Positions 1-12,200 of a stretch of 64,000 nucleotides of DNA are shown here, in pieces. Numbering within the stretch: position 1 is the first letter of the stretch; every line of letters starts with the position of its first letter. A program made the translations under genes and the position numbers. The DNA comes from Lates calcarifer (taxonomy: Eukaryota > Chordata > Actinopteri > Centropomidae), in assembly GCF_001640805.2 (NCBI RefSeq), contig NC_066843.1:3904380-3968379 (forward strand), in the 5' to 3' direction. Below the pieces are notes generated by a model. The model saw only the letters and a program-made list of their open reading frames with translations, had not been told where the DNA came from and did no database searches.

Positions 1-709
1 GCTCAAAGTGTCTCAGAAAGGCTAAAGGGAGGAGCTAAATGACTAAGCAAACCTAACAGGAAAAGCAGTGAGGGAAATGAAATGCAAATGAGAAAGAAAA
101 TTGTTATTGTAAAGCCTGACTTGTCTGTGTTCTTGATTCAGTTTGTGAATCCGGTTATTTATTCCTATTTTTAAACTGCATATTCAAATAGATTTTTATC
201 CATGAGTGTAGAAGGGATAGTTGAGCCATTGTTCAGAGATTTGTTTAATGACTGTTTATGTTGCTTTTGTAAATCCTCTTTTATTGCCCCTTATCATTTA
301 ATTACTTTGCTGTAGTTTCCGTGCCATTCGTGATCCTACACACTCCCACCACTGGTATGTGGGCCTGAATGTTAAGTAATCCTACTCGTGACATGCGTAA
401 CGTTAGAATCATGAAGTAATGGAGTCGCCCATTTCTATTACTATTACTGTTAGATCGCTATAAAGAGCCTTTTTACACTGTATATCACCCGGGGCAGAGG
501 ACCGAAACAATTTGCTGCAGGAAATGTGCGTTTCTGATTGCTTATTTTTGGTTTCGATGTGACCAAAGTCAGCTGTATCATCTTGACGGACGTGCTGCGC
601 TTCAAACCCCGCCCCCCTCTCCGGCTCAGCGTTTCATAAGCAGCTAACGCACCGAGTTCTGTTGTAGTGACACCACTGTAGGAGCGACAACAACAGCAAC
701 AGAGCAGCG
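1..709 (+). promoter_or_regulatory. Upstream region and probable promoter of the selenoprotein W gene
   Basis: No coding region is recognisable here. The last hundred bases before the start codon become CpG-rich and include a GC-box-like run of C and G at 607-617 (an Sp1-type site). I see no clear TATA box. A 5' UTR probably begins around 600-680, but the transcription start cannot be fixed from sequence alone. Confidence 0.4.
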
Positions 710-1468
710 ATGGGGATCCTGACAATTAGAGTCGAATACTGGTATTTATATCTTTTATTATCCTCGTTTTCATTTTATGTAGGTTTCCAGCTCACTTCTG
801 TCTCTGTTTGTGCCATGAGTCTCATTTTAAAAACTGTTATTACTCTACATTAGCCTCCATTAGCTAGCAGCTAAGCTAAGCTAAGCTAAGCTGTAACCTC
901 AGAAGCACAATTACTAACTGGTTTTAAAATGTTTTTTTTTCTGTCTAGTGGCGCATGAGGTTACGAGCCCCGCTATCAGGAGCTCGCCCGGGTTGTAAAG
1001 GGTGAGTTCCCTGATGCGGATGTGTCAGGCTTCGTGGGAAGAAGAGGTAAATATTATTATTTTTAATATCAGCTGAAAGAGAAAATAATTCAACTCAACT
1101 GACTTTTGTGTGAGGGCACGTATCAGTCGTTCAGAGCTCACTCACGGAAGCACGCAGGTGATTTTATCTTATCGCTCTTTTTCATTTGTGTCTCAGGCAG
1201 CTTTGAGATTGAAGTCAACGGGCAGCTGATCTTCTCCAAGATTGAGACTGGTGGCTTCCCATATGAGGATGATGTGAGTAGCATGCACCCACACACAAAC
1301 ACACTGCCCATAAAATTGAAATCACAGTAATAACAGTGTCTGATTTCTGTTTATGTTTGATTGTTTGTTTATTTGCTGCCTCAGGTCATGGATGTAGTCC
1401 AGGCTGCCTACGATGGCAAACCTCTGCAGAAGATCACCAAAAGCCGGGCGCCATGCGTCATAATGTAA
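710..1468 (+). CDS. selenow2: Selenoprotein W family protein (SelW2-like), UGA-recoded
   Basis: Four coding exons: 710-741, 949-1046, 1197-1273 and 1385-1468, giving 96 residues. All junctions are GT-AG and frame-consistent. The protein begins [13 protein letters not shown], followed by an in-frame TGA at 956-958 and then GYEPRYQEL, which is the CxxU redox motif of the SelW/Rdx family with selenocysteine at residue 14. The middle ([15 protein letters not shown], then GGFPYEDD) and the end ([12 protein letters not shown]) match the SelW2/MIEN1 side of the family rather than mammalian SELENOW. Members have a thioredoxin-like fold and are thought to act in thiol redox control. The initiator is the first ATG of the open frame. 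An ordinary gene finder would split this gene at the UGA. The paralogue suffix (2a or 2b) cannot be settled here. Confidence 0.92.
956..958 (+). other. selenow2: Selenocysteine (UGA) codon
   Basis: In-frame TGA completing the C-G-A-U redox motif in the second coding exon. The frame continues without another stop through two further spliced exons that match the family, so this is recoding and not termination. Confidence 0.92.
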
Positions 1469-2433
1469 ACCTCCCTCCGCCCTGCTTTAACATCAGCAGC
1501 ATCGAGACAGGCCAGTGCAACTGTAAAACTGCCAATACCACCTCTGGTTTACCCCCAACCCACCACCACCACCCCCACCACCCCCAGCCCTTTTCCAAAA
1601 CAGGCTGGGATAAAAACCTTGCTCAGTAAAACAGATGCACTGTTTCTGCTTTGATGCAAATCACCAAACTCTGCTCTGCCCTCTGGCTCCTCTCTCTGTT
1701 CCCATACTGGTGCTCCAGGCTGTTAATGATTGCTGCAGCCTAAAATGATAAAAAGGATGTGGCATGATGAATCCACTCCTGGAGTTCCCCTCCTATAGGA
1801 GCAGAGATGTGGAGAAGAAGTCAGAGTTTGAGTTGGAGGGAGCTCACTTTAATTTTCCAACAGCCTAATTGCCTAGCATTTTCTAACTGCCTAACTGTTG
1901 TTTTTTTTTTCTTCAAGTCTTTGTTTATTGATCGCACATGCAATTATCAATGAATGCAAGGACAGTGCAAAGTAGTACGTTTTCAAGTATAAAGGGAAAC
2001 GCTTGGTTTATGCCTTTGCATCATTTTATGCTGATTAATATATTATTTAAGCATTTTTATGAAAGTTGGTCATTACTTCGAACACACTGATTACTGTACA
2101 GGTTGTGGATAGTGAAGCAAATATAATTTGTGGTGGCTGAATGCAGCCCAAAGCTGGCAATAGTTCTCTGCCATTAAACATATCAAATTAGTAATATTTT
2201 CAAACATTTAAGTGACTGACTGCAGTGCTGCCATTGTTCAGAGCAGGTGATCTCTCTCTTCTTTTTGTTCCTCTGTAATTTAAACTGGTCAGGTAGTAGA
2301 GCAATCATCAGCTGTGCTTCTGAAGACCACCGCCCACTGGTCTGTCAGCTCACACTAATTGGATGTCAGCTCATTTTCCACAAATCGCACTACTTTGTTA
2401 ACTCCGATGTCCAAACTGAAAACTTTCAATAAA
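1469..2433 (+). other. selenow2: 3' UTR of the selenoprotein W gene
   Basis: Runs from the stop codon to a canonical AATAAA at 2428-2433. It must contain the SECIS element if the UGA is decoded. No other gene is seen in it. The region includes a C-rich CACC tract near 1560-1590. Confidence 0.6.
1755..1815 (+). promoter_or_regulatory. Candidate SECIS element (weak)
   Basis: Best candidate found by eye for the selenocysteine insertion hairpin. ATGATGA lies at 1764-1770, a stem CTCCTGGAG (1776-1784) pairs with CTATAGGAG (1793-1801) with one mismatch, the apical loop 1785-1792 holds a CCCC run (some SECIS loops carry CC instead of AA), and a GA-containing 3' arm follows at 1804-1807. The lower helix pairs poorly, so this may not be the true element. 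A covariance search of 1469-2440 is needed. Confidence 0.3.
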
Positions 2434-5400
2434 GGTAATGGTTGTTTAATTGCTGTTGTTTGTCACTTTTTCTTGATATCACTGTGTAATTTCTTGTTTT
2501 CAGCACAATGTATAGACCCACGTGCCTGATTACTTCAGTCCTAGTTGCATACAGGCATAAAAGGTATAGTATAGTATGTTTAACAGTGCACAATTACTTT
2601 TTAAGATTTCTTAACTGGGTGTGGTGATGGAGTGCAGCTCTAAAACACAGAGCTGCTCCTTTGGGTGGCTTCTATTGTTAGCTGTTGTAATGAGTCTCTT
2701 GGTAATGTTGTCCAGCAACTGCCAACAAACAAATCGTTGACACCCAGCATGAAAACAGTAGCTGATGGTGACAGGAGTTATTTTTCATCACAGTAAAAGA
2801 ATGATTTTAGTCTAACTTTAAAGTCCTTGTGCTCCATATTTTGTTTAATTATTTATCAAATCCCAACTATTTTATTTAACTAAGTCTCTAGTTCACTGCT
2901 GGGGAAATGACAAAAAAACTTGAAGGGTTGTAATTCAACTTTATCATGCTCATCTTTATCAGCAGGTCAAAAAAATAAGTCACTTAGTCACAGTCATGCC
3001 GTATTTTACCTCATTGTTTACACTAAGGGGCGCCAGATTCAACAAAGACTCTCATCTCAGCATTTGGCCTCAGGCGTCCCCCTAGCGCAAAACAGAAGAT
3101 AGTGTCACACTGAAGCCAAGCACAGAGAGAGAATTCAAATGTAGAGATGAGTAAGAAGAAAATTACTCCGACCCTTCAGGGTGTTTTTGCATTTTGTTGG
3201 TGTGTAGATTGATTTTAATGCAGTAAAGTAAGATTTTTTTTTTTGCAGTTTGTGGCATGAAGTTACAATTCAAATTACAAATACATGCCACAAGAATTAT
3301 CAACCATGCAAATTGTTGTAATTTTGGCTTTTTTAGCCTCTGAACTGAGAACATGCTGAAGGATAATATTGTGTATCTTTATTTTTAGAGACCATTGAGT
3401 GCAAAAATTAGATTTAGGAAGTCCCCACTCACCAATATCACTTAATATCATCACTGAAATTGTATAAATTTCACAACCAGTCTGTTAGGAATTAGTATAT
3501 ATTAGTATTCTGACTTGAATATTAGTTGAAATGAAGTCACAGTGACCCACACTGTATTTACCACTTGTTAATGGATGGTATGTTGGGTAGTTTAGTGTAT
3601 TTCTAGGTGGGTCTTTGGTGCTGTCTCTGGCTCTGGCTCTCAGTGATAACTCACAGCAGCCTGCTTGTTGTAATGCTGATAGAGCCCATCTGTGCTGCCT
3701 TATAGTTAGTCCTCCAGTGAGAGGTTTGAAAATGTTCAGTGCCTTTAAAAAGTATTGAAGTCTGAGCTTCCAGATAGAGGAATATACACACAGCTTATCT
3801 CAGTTTAATTAAATATTCAAAGACCAACTGGCTGCACCAGAGATGATTTAGGTGTATCCCACTATTAGTAAACAGCAATTAACTTAGATCAGTTTGACAT
3901 TAAAGACCTTTTTCTGCTGATCAGTGTGAAAAAAGCCACATTAAATCTACTTTGACTCAATGCTACACAGTGATAAAGCATGAAAACTTCCAGTGAATGG
4001 TTGAGTAGTTTTTATAGGCTCTGTAGCCATGTGAATTTTGGTGGTTTGTCATTGGTCCACTGACATTTTAAATGACTCTGCAGTATTATCAACTCCACAT
4101 ACTCAGTGTGTTTCAGCCAATTAGATTTCCCTCTCATCTTTTTTCATATCTTCTTCTTGCTGCAGGTTTTTAGCAACTAGGTTAAAAGTAGAAAACACAC
4201 TGTGGCCACATGTCTGGTGCTTCATTTATGGTGCTTGATTATCACAAGGTACTCTGTCAATTATGTGCTTTGTTATTTAACACTTTTTAAAATCTTGCAC
4301 TGTGTAAAACTGGATTTGGGCCTGCTATCTTGTGTGTTGTGTTCCTTTAAATTACCGCCAGATAATGTGTTGAAACTAAAGACTATGAAGATGCTATATG
4401 AAGACTATGGGAGTGTCTATACACTGTATGTTGAGACACATGGACACAGCAGATAGCTTCCACAACTGGTGATAACAGTCCTGTGCCACAGTGTTTTTTA
4501 GCGGGGGCCCACTGTCTCTCACTGTGGAGGTGTATGTATGTATTTTCTCTGTGTGGTAAATATTACTGTGGCAGGACTGCAGCACCTTAGTATGTGTATG
4601 AGTTTTATTGAAATGTTTAAATTTGATAAACAGTGTCACCCTCGGGTCAAAACATATGGGTTTACATATGTCTGAAAAACTAATGACATTCCCAAGAGCC
4701 TCAACTATACATGCTAAACATCAGCATAGTATCACTGTCACTGTGTGTATGCTAGCATCATGACATTAGCATTTAGCTCATAGGACCACTATGTCTCATT
4801 ACAGTCACCATGGCTGCAGCATGACTCTTAGTCTTTAGTTTTTCTAGCTTAAATATATTACAGTGAGTTTCTTCACCATGCAATATGTACCTGCTGCAAT
4901 TTAAACAATAATTTAATAGTAACACTTTATGGTTTAAGTCCCACTATTTAGCATTTGTAAGCAGTATAATACTCTACAGCTGTAAGTATATTTTAAGTGC
5001 TTGTTAATTTACAGTATTTAAATTATAACTTCTGTAAAGACATGTTTTATATTTTTACAACTGTGTTGAACTGTATTGTCATTCATTATCTGCTTATACA
5101 GCAGCCTCTGCCAATGGGAAACACTTATATCTGCCTACATTTACATTATAAGCTGTTAAAAACTATTTATTAAAAATACTGCTCTTAAATACTGAAAACT
5201 GAAGTAGAATACCATCAAGTGTGAGTGAGAGCAGCTCATTTTAGGTCAGTTTAATAGCACAAATCAATATTAAATAAAACCACAGACATTCACAGACAAC
5301 ACTGTCTACCTTGTTCTTATAATCACTGTGTAATTTCCTAATGCCTTCGAGGAAACTTCCCTGTTATCACATCAGTTCTTTCCCTATTTCCTTGTTAGTC

Positions 5401-6154
5401 TCAGCACCTGTGAAATGAAGCGTTACCTTTTCTTCTCTAAGTGTGAAATCTTTAACGTCAAACTCATGACTTGGGCTCATTCTCTGTCACGTGAGGACAG
5501 AAACTCAACTCGCATACATTGGATACTTGAAGACAAAGTGGAAAGATGCAAACTTAGATGAAGGTGGAGCCAGCGTTGTGACCCTGCAGGACCCCACTAA
5601 CATCCAGCAGAGATGATGAAAGTTCCCTTTGTTTTGTGGAATTGTGTTCACAGTTTACTTGACCTGCACAAGATCTCCACACAGTGCTCTTCTTTGTGCT
5701 AAAGCACGTATGACTACACGCATTTTATAACAGGCATGCTCATATAGGTTGTTTCATCCATGCAGCCTTATTCATGACGTCCCACTGCGTCATATGGCCT
5801 CGTTGAAAGTGTGGGCTGAAATCAATTATCAGCGACACAGTGTTTGTTTTTATCTATCTCGGCCTTCACAGATGATCTTACACGTGCTATTTTCTGTCCT
5901 GCTGGTGGCTCTCTGTGAAGCTACTTTTAATTCTGACAAACCAGATCACACTGACTCACATGTGTTTTCTTTGATGCAGTGCTGTATCATTTAGGCTGAC
6001 CCAGAATACTGTGGTCCCCAAACCACCATAAAAAGGGATACAAAATTACAATATTCATGCTAAATTGTGTTTATTTCTTCTGACCTATCTCCAATTTTAG
6101 TTTGTTTTGTTGTTGTTTTCTTATTAAATGCATATCTTAAAGGGCAAAGGCCTT
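2434..6154. other. Intergenic, no gene recognised
   Basis: AT-rich sequence with no exon chain, RNA gene or strong promoter that I can support. Open frames here are short and show no family resemblance. Confidence 0.5.
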
Positions 6155-6312
6155 TCATCCACCCTTTCTCATGCACACCAGTGGTGGCAGAGTTGCCATC
6201 AGGAGCAACTTGCAGTGCAGTGTCTACTAAGACACTTCAACATGTGGACAGGAGGAGCCGGGGATCAAACCACCAACCCAATATATGGGTCCCCACTCTA
6301 CCTCCTGAAACA
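6155..6312 (-). repeat. tRNA-derived SINE, minus orientation
   Basis: Read on the minus strand, the sequence has a B-box-like GGTTTGATCCCC (complement of 6260-6271) followed by GGCTCCTCCTGTCCACATGT, which I recognise as part of a common teleost tRNA-derived SINE. The A-box end lies near 6300-6310 (CAGGAGGTAGAG). The copy is diverged and truncated relative to the consensus I remember. Confidence 0.65.
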
Positions 6313-6414
6313 CAAAAGTAAGGAATAACATGCTGCACTGAGATCTGCAGTCCAGCTATTCTTTGCTATCAGCTGTTGAAAGACGATCACTCTGAGAGGG
6401 TTTGTTTGTCGTAT

Positions 6415-6562
6415 GACTCTAAATTGTCGTAGGTGTGAGTGTTTGTGTTTGTATATATATATGTTGGTCCTGCGATGGACTGGCGATCTTTCCAGGGTGT
6501 ACCCTGCCTCTTGCCCAGTGTCAGCTGGGATAGGCTCCAGCCTCTCCGCGACCTTTAAGGAT
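6415..6562 (+). repeat. L2-type LINE 3' tail
   Basis: Contains CTGCGATGGACTGGCGATCT, then CAGGGTGTACCCTGCCTCTT and CAGCTGGGATAGGCTCCAGC, a well-known 3' tail of fish L2/Maui-like LINEs that is also shared by SINEs. A short TA run at 6453-6462 interrupts the tail. Confidence 0.75.
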
Positions 6563-6932
6563 TTGTCGTAGGATTCTGCTCCTAAAGCTGATGGGAATTT
6601 CAATTTCTAGATATTGTGATTTGAGAAATACATTAGGTGTGTTGAACTAACACCTTTAACCTTTGACAAGGGCAGTTTGTCAATAAGAGACATGGAGTTT
6701 TTCTATTTTTATAGCAAGGAAACCAAAAAATCCTGCACAACACTGATCACTTTTGCTCACAATTAATTAGGAGTAAACTGAATACAAGTGGATTCTTTGG
6801 CTTTTCCTGAGTCCATTTTTGTCGCTGCCTCACTCATTCATGATATACAACACATTTGTAGTGATTGTTACTTAATGCAGTTCAGTAAGGCTTGTTGTTT
6901 CATTAACCTCTGATGTTTTCCTCGTTCACCAG

Positions 6933-7056
6933 TCTGCCCCTCGTCCTTGTGTCAGTATCTGTCATCAGAATGGGTTGGGCCACCAGCACCCAGCTCCACT
7001 CAGCTGGAGATGTCTCACCCTGTTGCTGCCATGACACGTCTGCTGGAGACAAACCA
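6933..7056 (+). other. Orphan exon-like segment
   Basis: A pyrimidine tract and CACCAG acceptor precede 6933, and a strong CAA|GTGAGT donor follows 7056. Two of three frames are open; one contains MSHPVAAMTRLLETNQ. I do not recognise the product. It could be a 5' non-coding exon of slc4a1, 2.2 kb downstream, or a chance exon look-alike. Confidence 0.3.
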
Positions 7057-9297
7057 AGTGAGTTTCAGAGCTGAAAGTTTAAGTTAAGTTTAAGTTCAAT
7101 ATTTTTATCACATCACTTTCTAGAGGAGAGGAACCCCTACATCATGGGGGATTCCCTCTGTACGTAAACAAGATGACGTAGTAAGATGGGGAGTAAGATA
7201 CTCTACATTGCACCCCTCTCTACCCTCTTTGCCCCCTGTGTGCCCCCCAGACAGGATGAGGTTTAGGCTGCTGGTCCATAGAGGTTCTCTTCAACGTCGC
7301 CATCTACGCTTGGACCTGGTTCACGCTGTGAGGGCGGAGCGGCCAAACTAGGGTTGGGATATCCCTGTCTCAAGGTGTCCCTGTCTGATAGGGCCTTATC
7401 TCCACCAACCCGCTCGAGGTTGCTGAGAACCTGATGGGTTGTGGGGTACAGCGCTTCTTAGGGTCGACGTAGTTTCCTGTGGGTGTTCCTGGTCCTCTCG
7501 TCCTCTCGCACCACTCATCTTTTCTACTTTATCACCAGGCTCGTCCCGCCTGACGGAGCAGAGATCGTCCTGTTTCCAGTGCTGGAGACCAGGTGGGAGC
7601 ACCTGCATGCAGGTAGGGGTGTGACCTTCTCTGGACAGGGTTCAGACATGCTTTATGACACTACTGGACTAGAGGGTAGAGGTCAAACAGGATGGATATC
7701 TGATGCATCCTGACAGGGGCATCTTATTCAAACCTTTAATGTGTTTGCCACAGTTTACAAATTAAGGGTGGGAGTTCAGTCTAAATAATTTTTCTTGGCC
7801 TGAAGTTATTTTCTAGGAGAGAAAAAATGACCTTTCCAAAGTACGTGTTTGTTATGCATTTTCTATAAAGATATTTCAAATCTTTTTTTAGGTTAAGTGA
7901 GATCCTAATCTTTGGAAAATGACACCCAGTGAAGATTTTTTAAATTTGTTGCATTTTTAGAAATATTTCACCTGCTTGTTTTGGTTTTGTGTGAAGATAT
8001 CTGTATAGGGTGGAGAATTGTTATCACTAAACAGCAGTGTCCTCTTAATATTCATCAGCAGAATTCGTTCACATGCCCTTGCTGTATCTCTAAATTGTTT
8101 GCTCAAGGCGTTACTATTAATCATTCCTTATCAATTCAGTGCAGGTGTAAAGTGAAAGTGTAAACGTGTAAAGACTTTTTGTTTTCTCCTGAATCATCTT
8201 CACCTTCTTGACCAATTTTTTTAAAAAAAATAAAAAATTGCTATGCTTTGTCAGTTGTGAAATTGATACAGAAAAAACAAGTATATCATTCAGAAATGAT
8301 AAGTCTATTGATATGTATTTCTGCATAAATCTGACTGTAGTTTACAGTAGTTGCATAATATTCAGTTTTTCACTGTACTGTTTCTGAAGAGAACAGAGGT
8401 GTGTGGTTGAAGAAGGGTGTAACCTAAAGATAAGGCTCTGTACGTCTTCTATTTAAACTTGTTCACATTCTCAACGGCTGATTGATTATCTGCCCTGAGC
8501 CGTGGCTCTGCAGACAGAGTCAGAGCAGCTGTATGATGGTAGATGGCGGTATCTTTGTCAAAGGTGCCTCAAAGAGGCTCAAAACAGACCTGCAGTGGCT
8601 ATGAAACCTGCTCTTCAATTGTACAAACACTCTGATTGGTATTTTGAACAACTGGAAACTGGATGAACTCTTGTATATATTCATGATAAATCCTGTATTT
8701 TGGGTGCTGTAGGTGCACCCTGTTTGCATTAAAAATGTGTTAAAACTCTGGTGTTATTGCTCCACAAAGAGTCAGCAGTTATTTCTAATTAGTTAAGGAA
8801 ATGTTGATGCACCTGATGTGATTATTATATTTTTTATGTTCATTCATTCTCTTTCTGTCTTAGGGAATGCACAAAAGTAGCTGAGAGAATTCAACATCTG
8901 GGAAACACCAATGGAAAACAATTTCACCTTTGATGAGGCTGGTCTTTTTCCCAGTGTAATCTAACATCTTCATCTTATCTGCTGATACTAATTAAAATGT
9001 TAAAATGCAGAGCATTAATCTTTAAACTCACTGCAAGATTTATTGCAATATTAAAGCTCCGCAGTTGTTTACACAGAAAACTTTTCAAGAAAATTGCCCT
9101 CTACTTTTTACTTTAATTCAGTTATACGTTTTCTCTATGCCTCTCTCAGTGAGAAAAATTGGACATTGATGGAGTCTGTGGAGTTTGATGTGTTCAGTAA
9201 ATCTTGCAGCAGTGTTTTCTTTTCATCGTTCCATTGTCATCGAATGTTCATCCATTGATTTTTTTTTTTCAACTTTCCTCTTATCTAGGGCAGTGAC
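7057..9297. other. Region upstream of the slc4a1 coding start
   Basis: No coding exon is supported. The stretch 7100-7720 is unusually GC- and CpG-rich for its surroundings but matches nothing I recognise. From 8400 to 9290 there are several GATA-type motifs: AGATAAGG at 8428-8435, TTATCTGCC at 8486-8494 and CTTATCTGC at 8974-8982. These would suit an erythroid gene, but this is inference. Confidence 0.35.
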
Positions 9298-12200
9298 ATG
9301 TCATATGAAGACAATGACTCAGCCTTCCCCTCCCCAGTCAGACTGTGAGTTATTCCCCTCTAAAGTCACAGTGTTTAAACAGTAGTTACACTGTTACCTG
9401 TGCAGGTAGTCCTTGCATTCCTTTCCCAGTGTGTATTTACACTGAAATTCTGCATCCTGTTTCTGATAATGAAAAGATAAAAGTCTCTCTTGTTCCTCCA
9501 GTCAAATGGTTATATTTAGGTTCAAGTTATAAGTAGTTAAAAATGCTCTAATAAATATTTTCATATATTATATTTTGGAGTAATATGAAAGTGGTCTCAT
9601 GCAGTAATGAGCCCACAGAGAATTGTGCTACAACAGGCAGCTGGAAATAAAGTAAAAAACACCCACTGTACACCACCTGCCCAGCACCACACAGCAGACA
9701 GGTGTGTCCAACTGGTGAGAACATTTACCAGCTAAAGAGCCGATTATTTCCCTCAGGAGTTGGAGACCACAATAGAGCTACAACAGAGTGAATCCTGGAC
9801 TTAGATTTGTCAGAAGACCAGAGACATGAATCCAAACAAATGATAACTTTGCTCCATGTCAGCTGGATGTTGAAATGGGCACCTGTTTGTTATTTTAAAT
9901 AGTGTACCTTCCCTGTAGTGTGTGGCATGTAATGTGGCAGAAGGGGAAGAATTACAAACAGTTTCAATGTAAAAGTGCCTGAGAGTCTAAACTTAGGACA
10001 GGACATCTCAAGAAGCAGAGCATTCAATAGTGATTATAAGAAATAGGTTGAGCAACCCTGCCCTCTTGTGGCCAAGATCAGAATAGCAGTAATTGACAGC
10101 AGTGGAGAACTACAGTTAGAAGCTTCAAGTCCATTTACAGACACAATTTTGGGAATGTATTTTCCAAATGTTTTCTCTGAGCTGCATCGTTTTATCTCTG
10201 AAATTGTCTGTAATTTTATTTCAATTCGTGTTCTCTCCACCAGGGCTCCACCAGGCCAGAGCGACATCTATGACCTGGGTAGGAGGAGGGAAGAGGAGGA
10301 GGAGGAGGAGGAGAATGATCCACCCATAGAGGCCATCATTATCCCCACTGATTCAGAAGGTAAACTCACCTCACTGTCTGCACAGCTGTTGGAGATTCAG
10401 CTTTTTAAATGTGTGCACAAATCCATTGTTTCTCTGTTTATTTCAGCTTATCTGAACGTGAACACCAATGCCACCACAAGAGGGGATGCTCAGGTTAGTA
10501 AACATTTCTATCAGATGTAAAAGTTCAGTGACATCAATCATCATGATCTATTGTCATTACCTAACTTTGTTTCATTCCCACAGGCCTATGTGGAGCTGAA
10601 TGAGCTCCAGGAAAACGTTTGGCAGGAGACGAGCCGCTGGGTGGGCTACGAGGAGAACCTTAACCGTGCCACAGGCAAATGGGGCCCTTCTCATGTCTCC
10701 TATCTCACCTTTAAGAGTCTGATCCAGCTCCGCAAGACCATGACTACAGGTGAATTTTGACCCATAAATGACACTGGAGTCAGTGTTTATGCCATACATT
10801 TTAGCATGACAGTAACACATGATCTCACGTGATCTTAGGGGCTGTCATTTTCGACCTGGATGCCAGCAGCCTGTCTGCTGTGGCTGAGAAGGTGGCCGAT
10901 GAGCTGCTGAACAAAAATGAGATTCGTGCCAGCGATCGGGATGGTCTGCTCAGGGCTCTCCTCATGAAGCGCAGGTAACCAACGGGACCCATTATCTATC
11001 TGTTTCTTTCTATGAAATGATAAAACTGTCAAATTATTTGCAGCATTCACTTCACGCTCGTTTTATTTGTCCTTCCAGTCAGTCCGAAGAACCTGTGGTT
11101 ACACCCTCTGGAGACATTCAGATGCAGACATTTTCTGTAACCAAGAAGGTATAATTCTCTAGATTTTATTCAGTTCGTTCTGCTTTTAATAACTTAGCTA
11201 ATCATGAATATCATATTCATGTGTTAACATATGAGAGTTGACACTAACTGTACTGCTGGATCATTATTTTTGCAGAGGGACAGCTCTGACAACATGGAGG
11301 CCTCAATCGTCCTCTCAGGTATGTTCATGTTATTCTGATGCAGTTCTCAAGTGTTGTTGTGTGTAGTACTGGAGCAGGTCTGGCTAAAAGCTGGTGTTTC
11401 CAATAGGTGTCCTGGACTTCCTGACAGAAACCAGTGGTGGCTTTCGTCAGGCTGCGCGACTCTGTGGTGATGGAGTCTGCCCTGGAATCTCCCATCCCTG
11501 TTCGCTTCGTCTTTGTCCTGGTTGGCCCCAGCCAGAGTGGAATAGACTACCGTGAGAGTGGGCGAGCCATGGGTGCTCTGATGGCTGACTGGGTGAGAGA
11601 GAGGAGACAACAACCTCACAGATGAAAAGTAGCCTGATTTATTTAGTGCAGGTGGGTTTAAAGCATGCCATGTCGCTGTTCTGACAGGTGTTCTGTCTGG
11701 AGGCCTTCTTGGCTCAGACCGACAAAGATCTGACCAACGCCATTCGCCGACTTCATGGACTGCAGCATTGTGATTCCCCCTACTGAGATCCAAGAGAAGA
11801 CAATGTTAGGAGCCAATCATTGATTTCCAGAAGAAGATGCTGCGTGACAGAGTCCGCCCCAGTGACACCCGTCTTGCATTTGGTGATAGGGTCAAAGGTC
11901 AGCATACTGTACTGTACTTATAGCATCCAACAGTGTAGACTGGCATTTTAAATCCAGACCCAATGTTACTTGTAGCTAATTTTGTTTCTTTACAGCACAA
12001 ATTAATTCATTTATGCACAGAACAGAGCTGGATAAAGGGCTTATAAAATAACCTCATCTTAACTAGATTTAGTCTAATCAGTATTACTGTCCAATTTATT
12101 TGATTTTCCAGTTGAGAAACCTCCAGAGGAGCCGAGGGAGGACCCTCTGGCCCGCACTGGCTATCCTTTTGGTGGGATGGTAAAGGACATGAAGCGCCGT

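Noticed and set aside
1728..1752. AATGATTGCTGCAGCC...AAAATGATAAA considered as the SECIS core.
   Set aside because: The ATGA and TGAT are too close and cannot form the required long helix.
6933..7056. Considered as an exon of rundc3a, a human neighbour of SLC4A1.
   Set aside because: None of the open frames resembles the RUNDC3A protein.
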